DNA of 57,624 nucleotides from Chthoniobacteraceae bacterium (GTDB lineage: Bacteria > Verrucomicrobiota > Verrucomicrobiia > Chthoniobacterales > Chthoniobacteraceae). Below the pieces are notes generated by a model, which saw nothing but the letters and a program-made list of their open reading frames with translations, was not told where the DNA came from and searched no databases. Made by a program: the position numbers and the translations under genes. Shown in pieces: positions 1-6,143 of this stretch. How positions within the stretch are numbered: position 1 is the stretch's first letter; every line of letters begins with the position of its first letter. Location: assembly GCA_947476045.1 (NCBI GenBank), contig CANJNZ010000023.1, forward strand, positions 1-57,624, written 5' to 3'.

Positions 1-227
1 CAAAGCGCCGCGTAGTCGGCGCGACCACTCACGCACCACCGTCTGTCGCACCGCATACGCGGTGCATGGATGCCTGCGTCGAATCCGTGGGCTGCGTCGC
101 TTCGCTCCTTGCACACGGCTACCGTTGTTGCTGGCGCTACGCGCCAATCTTTTCCAGCAATGTGACTGTAGAAATCGTATTAGACGGAAGACCCTCATTG
201 AGCCGCCACCCCGTAGCCACAGGCGGG
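1..227. other. Geneless left edge with strong hairpins
   Basis: No convincing gene is seen downstream of lpxA. The stretch holds two perfect inverted repeats: GCGCCG/CGGCGC at 5-22 and GCACCGC/GCGGTGC at 48-65 with a 4-base loop. A third short stem (GTAGCC/GGCTAC) lies near 213-231, next to the lpxA stop. None is followed by a T-run, so a rho-independent terminator is not clear. The hairpin-rich make-up resembles dispersed REP-like elements, which is an inference that needs a genome-wide comparison. Confidence 0.35.
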
Positions 228-1001
228 CTACTTGATGATTCCGCGCGCGCTTTGCGCGACGAATCCGATGACGTGCTCGACTTCGGGCAGGTCGGGAAGT
301 TGAGCGCGCATTTGCTCGATAGCTTGCGCGACGTTGAGGTCGCCGCGATAGAGGATGCGGTATGCTTCCTTGAGCGCACGGGCGGCTTCGGCGCTGATGC
401 TGTGACGCTCCAGACCGACTTTGTTGATGCCGCGCACGCGGGCGGGGTTGCCGTCGGCGATCATGAATGGCGGAACGTCCTGCACGATTTTCGAGCAGCC
501 GCCGGTCATGGCGAGTTTGCCGATGTGGCAGAACTGATGGACCGCCGTGAAGCCGCCGAGGATGACGTGGTCTTCGACGGTGACGTGTCCGGCGAGGGTG
601 CCGTTGTTGGAAAACACGACGTCGCTGCCGACGGTGCAGTCGTGCGCGATGTGGCAGTAAGCGAGGAAGTGGTTGCGACTGCCGATGCGTGTGCTGGCGC
701 CCGGTGCGGTGCCGCGATTCACGGTGACGAATTCGCGGAAGGTGTTGCCGTCGCCGATTTCGAGATGGGTGGGCTCGCCGGCGTATTTCAAATCCTGAGT
801 GCGCTGGCCAATGGCGGCGAAGGAGAAGAATTGATTGCCGGCACCTATCCTCGAAGGGCCGCTGAGTGATACGTGGTGCTGGAGCCAGCAGTCGTCGCCG
901 AGCACGACATCGGGGCCGACGACGCAATAAGGCCCGACCTCGCAACCCGAACCAATTTGGGCGCGAGCATCAATGACCGCTGTTGGATGAATCTTCCCCA
1001 T
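228..1001 (-). CDS. lpxA: UDP-N-acetylglucosamine acyltransferase LpxA
   Basis: First committed acylation of lipid A synthesis: transfers a 3-hydroxyacyl chain from ACP to UDP-GlcNAc in the cytoplasm. The 257-aa product is near the family's usual length of about 260. Its N-terminal two thirds are hexapeptide-repeat left-handed beta-helix. The segment CHIAHDCTVGS at residues 116-126 contains His120, which matches the catalytic His125 of the E. coli enzyme. The C-terminal part is the usual helical region (EAARALKEAYRILYR). The gene starts 3 bases after the stop of the lpxC/fabZ fusion, so the two are almost certainly co-transcribed. It shows that the cell makes a lipopolysaccharide-type outer membrane. 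Confidence 0.97.
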   Translation of the reverse strand: MGKIHPTAVIDARAQIGSGCEVGPYCVVGPDVVLGDDCWLQHHVSLSGPSRIGAGNQFFSFAAIGQRTQDLKYAGEPTHLEIGDGNTFREFVTVNRGTAPGASTRIGSRNHFLAYCHIAHDCTVGSDVVFSNNGTLAGHVTVEDHVILGGFTAVHQFCHIGKLAMTGGCSKIVQDVPPFMIADGNPARVRGINKVGLERHSISAEAARALKEAYRILYRGDLNVAQAIEQMRAQLPDLPEVEHVIGFVAQSARGIIK

Positions 1002-1004
1002 GGC

Positions 1005-2312
1005 TCAGCCATCCATGAGTCCGAACATGATGTCGGCTTCGCTCACGACTTCGCCATTCACGATGCACTGGCATCGGACTTTCGCGACGACACGTTTTTT
1101 TGAAATGACATCCACTTTGATGAAGAGCGTGTCGCCCGGCACGACGGGTTTGCGGAATTTCACCGAGTCCGCGCTCATGAAGTAGCCGATCTTCCCTGCA
1201 TTTCCCGGCTGACCGAGCAAAAGGATACTGCCGACCTGCGCCATCGCCTCCACTTGCATCACGCCCGGCATGATGGGGTGACCGGGGAAGTGACCTTGGA
1301 AAAACGGCTCGTTGATCGTGACGTTCTTCACGCCCGTGCAGTGCGTTTCGCTCACGCTCACGATGCGATCCACCATGAGGAACGGATAGCGGTGCGGGAG
1401 CAGTTTCATCACGTCATTCACGTCGAGCACATCGCCGCCCTTTGGCGTGACGGTCGGCGGCACGAGCGCGATGTTCTTCGCGAATTGCTTCGCCACTGCC
1501 TTCGCCAAATCCGTGTTCGGGCCGTGGCCGGGCTTTACCGCGATGACGTGTCCTTTGATCGCCCGCCCGAAAAGCGAGAGGTCGCCGATGATGTCGAGAA
1601 TCTTGTGGCGCACGAACTCGTCCTTGAATCGCAGCGGCTCCTTTCCGAGCACCTGCTCGCCGCGAATCACGACGGCGTTTTCCAAGCTGCCGCCCTTGAT
1701 GAGCCCCTTGTCCATCAACGGCTTCACGTCCTCGTAAAAAACAAACGTCCGCGCGTTAGCGATTTCCTTTTTGTAAATCGCGGGCGTGATTTCCGTGGAG
1801 AAGAACTGCGTGAAGCGCCCATCCGGCCCCACGTTCGTGCAGGAAATGCGGAAGGCGCTGTCGGGCACGATGGTCATCAGCGAGCCGCTGCGGGTCTCGA
1901 TGTGAATGGGCTCGGTGATTTCGTAATACGCACGCGGCACCGGCTGCTCGACGATGCCCGCCTTGGCGATCAACTCCACATATTGCTGAGCAGAACCATC
2001 GCCAATCGGCGGCTCCCCCGAGTCCATTTCGATGAGGCAATTATCCACGCCCATGCCGACCAGTGCGCTGAGAACGTGTTCGACGGTATGCACGCGCGCA
2101 TTGCCCTCGGCGATGGTCGTCGCGCGCTCGACCGTTTTTACGTGCTCGATTTTTGCATCAATGATCGGCTCATCCGGCAAATCACTGCGTTTGAATTTCC
2201 GCCCGTGGCCGGCAGGTGCAGGATGGAGTGTGAGGACAACTTTTTCCCCGGTGTGGAGCGAACTGCCTGCTACGGAGACGCTTTGCCCAAGGGTGCATTG
2301 ATTTTGGATCAT
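1005..2312 (-). CDS. lpxC/fabZ: Bifunctional LpxC deacetylase / FabZ 3-hydroxyacyl-ACP dehydratase
   Basis: A natural fusion of two enzymes. Residues 1 to about 290 are LpxC, the zinc UDP-3-O-acyl-GlcNAc deacetylase of lipid A synthesis, with zinc ligand motif HTVEH (75-79) and RHKILDIIGD (His236, Asp240). Residues about 298-435 are FabZ, with LPHRYPFLMVDR (305-316), catalytic His341 in HFPGHP and Glu355 in QVEAMAQ. Such fusions are known from Bacteroidetes and Verrucomicrobia. Joining the two couples lipid A output to supply of acyl chains. It lies between a cyclic-nucleotide-binding-fold gene and lpxA in one orientation. All key residues are present. Confidence 0.97.
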   Translation of the reverse strand: MIQNQCTLGQSVSVAGSSLHTGEKVVLTLHPAPAGHGRKFKRSDLPDEPIIDAKIEHVKTVERATTIAEGNARVHTVEHVLSALVGMGVDNCLIEMDSGEPPIGDGSAQQYVELIAKAGIVEQPVPRAYYEITEPIHIETRSGSLMTIVPDSAFRISCTNVGPDGRFTQFFSTEITPAIYKKEIANARTFVFYEDVKPLMDKGLIKGGSLENAVVIRGEQVLGKEPLRFKDEFVRHKILDIIGDLSLFGRAIKGHVIAVKPGHGPNTDLAKAVAKQFAKNIALVPPTVTPKGGDVLDVNDVMKLLPHRYPFLMVDRIVSVSETHCTGVKNVTINEPFFQGHFPGHPIMPGVMQVEAMAQVGSILLLGQPGNAGKIGYFMSADSVKFRKPVVPGDTLFIKVDVISKKRVVAKVRCQCIVNGEVVSEADIMFGLMDG

Positions 2313-2384
2313 TCGTTTGGTTGCGGAAAATGCGCGCCCTTATGAGTGAGCGCACCGCTTCACGGCAAGCGCGAACGTCCAGCC

Positions 2385-2852
2385 CTACGCCGGCCCCAGC
2401 AGCGTATCCACGTAGCGGGCATTCGTGCGGCGCAGGCGCTCGCCGATTTCACGCACGGTGCCGAGGAGAAATTTGAACGCCGCATTCGGATACACGCCTG
2501 CGAGTGCGCGGAGGACTCCTTCATTGATCTTCAGCAGCACACACGCGGTCAGCGCCTGGACATCCGCACTGCGCGGGCGATGATCGAAAAGCGCAAGCTC
2601 GCCGATGATGTCGCCCGGCCCCATCTCCGCCAGTTCCACGAGGTCATTTCCGCGATGCGTGACGACCCTGCATTTTCCCTCCACGAGGAAAAACATGAAG
2701 TTCCCCTCCTCGCCCTGCCTCACGACGACATCCGCAGGCTGGAAAGTCGTGGGGTCGCCGAGTTCTATCAACGCCTCGATTTCGTCATCGGTGAAATCGT
2801 GGCAGATGGCGATGGCCTTGAGCTTGTCGTGAAGTGGATGGTTGGCGCTCAT
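2385..2852 (-). CDS. Stand-alone cyclic nucleotide-binding domain protein
   Basis: The 155-aa protein is little more than one CRP/PKA-type cyclic nucleotide-binding beta-barrel followed by a C-terminal helix. The phosphate-binding cassette is GDIIGELALFDHRPRSA, with the Gly-Glu and Arg residues that contact cyclic phosphate in canonical members, so ligand binding is plausible. There is no DNA-binding or catalytic domain, so it may act by protein contact. It is 72 bases upstream of lpxC/fabZ in the same orientation and could share its transcript. A paralogue of the same size is encoded at 8854-9318. Function unknown. Confidence 0.85.
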   Translation of the reverse strand: MSANHPLHDKLKAIAICHDFTDDEIEALIELGDPTTFQPADVVVRQGEEGNFMFFLVEGKCRVVTHRGNDLVELAEMGPGDIIGELALFDHRPRSADVQALTACVLLKINEGVLRALAGVYPNAAFKFLLGTVREIGERLRRTNARYVDTLLGPA

Positions 2853-3126
2853 AGTGTGGATAGGACTACGACCGATCCCACCGCATCAAGCAAGAATCGC
2901 TTTTACAAATTTGCCATCCCACGCCCCTCCGCGAACGCCGTGCCCGCCGTGCGTGCGCCTTCGTGACTTTGTGCGAGGCTCCATTCGCCCCGCAAAAAAA
3001 CAAAGCCCGCACAGCGATGGCCGTTCGGCTTGGTGGTTTTGATGTGTTGTTTTTTGCGCTCCAAGGAGTGTTTCGTCTAAAATCAGCCACCCGGAGCCGT
3101 GGCGGGTGGCGTTTTTTGCACAAAAT
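2853..3126. other. Geneless stretch upstream of the 21-bp array
   Basis: No open frame here has support beyond chance. The stretch includes A- and T-rich patches near 2994-3003 and 3046-3056, and a terminator-like hairpin at 3086-3117 listed separately. Any promoter for the leftward cyclic nucleotide-binding gene should lie here, but no clear -35/-10 pair was found. Confidence 0.4.
3086..3117 (+). terminator. Rho-independent terminator-like hairpin, orphan
   Basis: A perfect 7-bp stem GCCACCC (3086-3092) / GGGTGGC (3104-3110) with an 11-base loop is followed by G and six T residues (3112-3117). This is the form of an intrinsic terminator for rightward transcription. No rightward gene lies upstream, since the nearest one is leftward. 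It could end an unannotated small RNA or block read-through into the 21-bp array. Confidence 0.5.
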
Positions 3127-3504
3127 GCCTCCCCGCATCCCAAAAAGGTCTCCCTTTTTGCAAAAAAGGCCGACCTTTTCCAAAATCGGGGCGACCTTTT
3201 CTGGAATCGGACAGACCTTTTTGCCAATCGGGGCGAGCCGATACCGCATCCGGTAGAGCCGATGTCACAACCGCTCTACTGGATTGCGAACCCGCGTCAC
3301 CCGATTTCGCAACCGTGTAGTCCAAATCGGAATCGGTGTAGTCCGAATTGAAATCCATGTAGTCGGAATCGGAATCCGTATAGTCGGAATTGAAATCCAT
3401 GTAGTCGGAATTGAAATCAGTATAGTCGAGATCGGAATCCGTGTAGTCCGATCTGGCATCCGTGGAATTGGAATTGGCATCCGTATCCCCAGATTGGGCG
3501 ATCG
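3127..3504. repeat. Degenerate 21-bp tandem repeat array (about 18 units)
   Basis: From 3127 to 3504 the sequence keeps an unbroken 21-bp register. In the right half (3316-3483) units begin TGTAGTC or TATAGTC and end GAATCCG, AAATCCA or similar. In the left half (3148-3252) units carry GACCTTTT and end AATCGG. Because 21 is a multiple of three, every frame yields heptapeptide repeats (VVGIEIH-like on plus, DYTDSDS- and KGRPFLQ-like on minus), but none has a credible start signal or a conserved flank. A 7-bp sub-period is hinted at within units (GGAATCG next to GAATCCG). I treat it as non-coding repeat. There are no spacers, so it is not CRISPR. Confidence 0.85.
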
Positions 3505-3549
3505 CTCATCCGAGTATCTTCCTCAACCCGTCCAAGTAGCCTTCCCTGC

Positions 3550-3660
3550 CCGCCGTAGAGCACCAACGGTGCGAATCCATGCCAGCCTAGGGCATCGCCC
3601 TAGGTTTCCGAACGGAATGAAACAAAGCCCTGTAGGTGCGCGGCACATTGGGGCGAACCG
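3550..3660. repeat. REP-like palindromic element (two hairpins)
   Basis: Two perfect inverted repeats sit 13 bases apart: GCACC-AAC-GGTGC at 3560-3572 and CCTAGGGC-ATC-GCCCTAGG at 3586-3604, an 8-bp stem with a 3-base loop. GC-rich sequence follows. The arrangement resembles dispersed extragenic palindromes that are often mis-annotated as small proteins. Assignment to a repeat family needs a genome-wide search. The rest of the stretch to 3832 shows no gene. Confidence 0.55.
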
Positions 3661-3832
3661 CCGATGACGCTCCAATCCACCAAGACGAAAACGCAAAACC
3701 TTTCCACTCGACAGAAAACTCCCGCTCCACTTCGCTTCGCCTCCGCGAGCGCAACCTCCTTGATACAAATGCCCATCCACCACCACCACCTGCCCGTTCG
3801 CGGCAGAGATGGATGTTAGACGACTTAACTCT

Positions 3833-4630
3833 ATGCAAACATTTCTCCTAACTTGGAACCCAAAGAAGTGGACTTGGAGCACACTCGACACCGACTATGA
3901 CCGCGCTCGCAAGCAAGGCTTTCTCGACAGCCGATGGAGTTGCGGACGTAGCAAACGCATCCGCTCCGGAGACCGTATCTATCTGCTTAGACAGGGTCAG
4001 GAGCCACGCGGCATCGTTGCTTCCGGCTTTGTCACCTCCGACGAGCCTTTTGCCGCCGACCACTTCACCGATAACGGCCGATCAGCGCTCTATGTTGACG
4101 CCCGCTTCGACGTTCTTCTGCATCCCGATCACGAAGCAATTCTTGCTCGTGCCAGTCTCGACTCTGGTGCACTCGCCGACATCCACTGGGACACGCAGGT
4201 TAGCGGTATCATTATCGCACCCGATGCCGCTGCCGAACTTGAGGAGCTTTGGCGTTCCTTCCTCACCGAGCGTGGTTATTCGCCCATTGTCCTCGCCGAA
4301 GAGATTTCCACAGCAGAGCGATTTTGGGAGGGTGCCTTACGCCGCATCACCGTCAACGCATACGAGCGCGACCTCAACGCCCGGCGCGCATGTATCGCTC
4401 ACTTCGGCACATCTTGCCGTGTATGCGGTTTCGATTTCGCAGCGACCTACGGTGAACTTGGTAACGGCTTTATTCACGTTCACCACACGCGCCCACTCTG
4501 CGAGGTTCGCACTGGCTACGCCGTTGACCCGAAGCGAGACTTAGTTCCTGTTTGTCCAAACTGCCATGCGATGCTTCATCACACTTCGCCTCCGCTAACT
4601 GTCGCCGAGTTACAGAAACGCCTCAAGTGA
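3833..4630 (+). CDS. EVE-HNH endonuclease, putative modification-dependent restriction enzyme
   Basis: The 265-aa protein joins an N-terminal EVE/PUA-like domain (residues about 1-140, opening MQTFLLTWNPKKW and including GDRIYLLRQG) to a C-terminal HNH nuclease (about 185-255). The nuclease has CRVCGFDF, HVHHTRPL, and DLVPVCPNCHAMLHH, which gives the zinc cysteines and the His-Asn-His core. EVE-HNH proteins such as VcaM4I cut DNA carrying modified cytosine, so this is probably a type IV-like defence enzyme against modified phage DNA. The ATG at 3833 is preferred over 3809 because it starts at the EVE fold. Base use is less GC-biased than in neighbours, it stands alone, and repeats precede it, which suggests acquisition by transfer. 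Confidence 0.82.
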   Translation: MQTFLLTWNPKKWTWSTLDTDYDRARKQGFLDSRWSCGRSKRIRSGDRIYLLRQGQEPRGIVASGFVTSDEPFAADHFTDNGRSALYVDARFDVLLHPDHEAILARASLDSGALADIHWDTQVSGIIIAPDAAAELEELWRSFLTERGYSPIVLAEEISTAERFWEGALRRITVNAYERDLNARRACIAHFGTSCRVCGFDFAATYGELGNGFIHVHHTRPLCEVRTGYAVDPKRDLVPVCPNCHAMLHHTSPPLTVAELQKRLK

Positions 4631-4696
4631 TGTAATGAAGGTCGTATAATTGCGCATATTCCCTTTTGAAAAAGCCCCACGACGTCTGCGACCACC

Positions 4697-6139
4697 TCAG
4701 GCAAGGATGCCTTTGACTATTTTGCCTTCGTTAGTCGGGCCGATGAGGCGGTTGTTGAGGCCCTGATAGCGGTAGTTCATTTGATACGGATCAAAACCGA
4801 GCTGGTGTAAAATGGTCGCCTGCAAATCGCGGACGCCGACTTTGTTCTCGGCGATGTGATAGCCGAGTTCGTCGGTCGCGCCGTAGTTGATCCCGCGTTT
4901 GATGCCGCCGCCGGTCATCCACATCGTGAAGCAATGCGGATGGTGGTCTCGCCCGAGGGCCTTGCTGCCGCCGCGTGCTTCGTTCATCGGCGTGCGACCA
5001 AATTCCCCGCCCCACACGACCAGCGTGCTGTCGAGCAAACCGCGCTGTTTCAAATCCTGCACGAGCGCGTAGCACGCACGATCCGTTTCGAGGCATTTCT
5101 TCGGGAAAGCGCTCATCAAGTCGTCGTGCGCTCCGGTGCCGTGGATGTCCCAGCCCCAGTCGAAGAGCTGCACAAAGCGCACGCCCTTTTCGATGAGACG
5201 GCGCGCGAGCAGGCAGTTGTTGGCAAAGCTCCCCTCACCCGGCTTTGCGCCATACATCGCGAGCGTCTCCGGCGTTTCCTTTGCGATGTTGAACGCATCC
5301 GGCACGCTCGCCTGCATCCGGTAGGCGAGTTCGTATTGCTCGATGCGCGTGATGGTCTCCGGATCGCCGAACAATTCCGCCTCGCCTTGATTGATCTTTT
5401 TCAACGCATCCAGCGAACGGCGGCGCGTCTCGCGACTCATCCCGGCGGGGTCGCTCACGTAAAGCACCGGATCGCCGACCGCGCGACACTGCACGCCTTG
5501 ATAAGCACCGGGCAAAAATCCATTCGCCCAGCACGCCTTGCCGCCCGTGGGATCGCTGCCGCCGCTGAGCAGCACGACGAAGCCGGGCAAATCCTGATTT
5601 TCCGTGCCGAGCCCGTAAGTCACCCACGAGCCCATCGAGGCCGAGCCGTTGCGCATGTTGCCGGTGTAGATCATCAATTCCGCTGGCGCGTGGTTGAATT
5701 GATCGGTGTTCATCGAGCGGATGACGCAGAGGTCGTCTGCCATCTTCGCCATAAACGGGAGCTTCTCGCTCACCCACGTCCCGCTCTGCCCATATTGCGC
5801 AAATTTGTAGGGCGAGCCGAGCAGCTTGGGCTTGCCCTTGATGAATGCGAACTTCTCTCCCTTGAGGAAATTCTCCGGGCAATCCATCCGGTCTTTCGCT
5901 TTCAGCTCCGGCTTCCAGTCGAACATATCGAGCGATGGCGGCGCACCGCTCATGGAGAGATAAATCACCGCCTTCGCCTTCGAGGGCAGCGGCGGCGCTT
6001 TCATCGCGAGCGGATTTCCCGAAGACGCCGCGCTTGCGTGGCCGATGAGTGATTGCAGTGCAATCGCACCAAGACTGAACTGCCCCGTAGTGTTCAGAAA
6101 TTGGCGGCGTGTCTGCGAGTGGAGCTGGTGGAGATTCAT
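4697..6139 (-). CDS. DUF1501 family secreted protein (Tat signal)
   Basis: A 480-aa protein of the DUF1501 family, which is abundant in Planctomycetes and Verrucomicrobia and structurally related to sulfatase/alkaline-phosphatase folds. The N-terminus has a twin-arginine signal (RRQFLNTTG at 11-19, then a hydrophobic stretch ending GHASA), so it is probably exported folded. Visible family features include the APPSLDMFDWKPE opening, WGGEFGRTPM, and GRDHHPHCFTMWMTGG near the C-terminus. The gene starts 4 bases after the DUF1549/DUF1553 gene, the standard pairing in these phyla. The substrate is unknown. A role in polymer breakdown is often suggested from context only. Confidence 0.93.
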   Translation of the reverse strand: MNLHQLHSQTRRQFLNTTGQFSLGAIALQSLIGHASAASSGNPLAMKAPPLPSKAKAVIYLSMSGAPPSLDMFDWKPELKAKDRMDCPENFLKGEKFAFIKGKPKLLGSPYKFAQYGQSGTWVSEKLPFMAKMADDLCVIRSMNTDQFNHAPAELMIYTGNMRNGSASMGSWVTYGLGTENQDLPGFVVLLSGGSDPTGGKACWANGFLPGAYQGVQCRAVGDPVLYVSDPAGMSRETRRRSLDALKKINQGEAELFGDPETITRIEQYELAYRMQASVPDAFNIAKETPETLAMYGAKPGEGSFANNCLLARRLIEKGVRFVQLFDWGWDIHGTGAHDDLMSAFPKKCLETDRACYALVQDLKQRGLLDSTLVVWGGEFGRTPMNEARGGSKALGRDHHPHCFTMWMTGGGIKRGINYGATDELGYHIAENKVGVRDLQATILHQLGFDPYQMNYRYQGLNNRLIGPTNEGKIVKGILA

Positions 6140-6143
6140 GCGG

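Noticed and set aside
3083-3400. Open frames on both strands over the 21-bp array, giving repeat-rich proteins
   Set aside because: Frames stay open because 21 is a multiple of three. No credible start site, codon bias or conserved flank is seen, and several frames are equally open.
3127-3504. CRISPR array
   Set aside because: Units are contiguous, degenerate and 21 bp long without spacers, and no cas gene is near.
4856-6052. Long plus-strand frame opposite the DUF1501 gene
   Set aside because: Composition is Arg/His/Ala-rich as in antisense shadows, and it has no recognisable domain.
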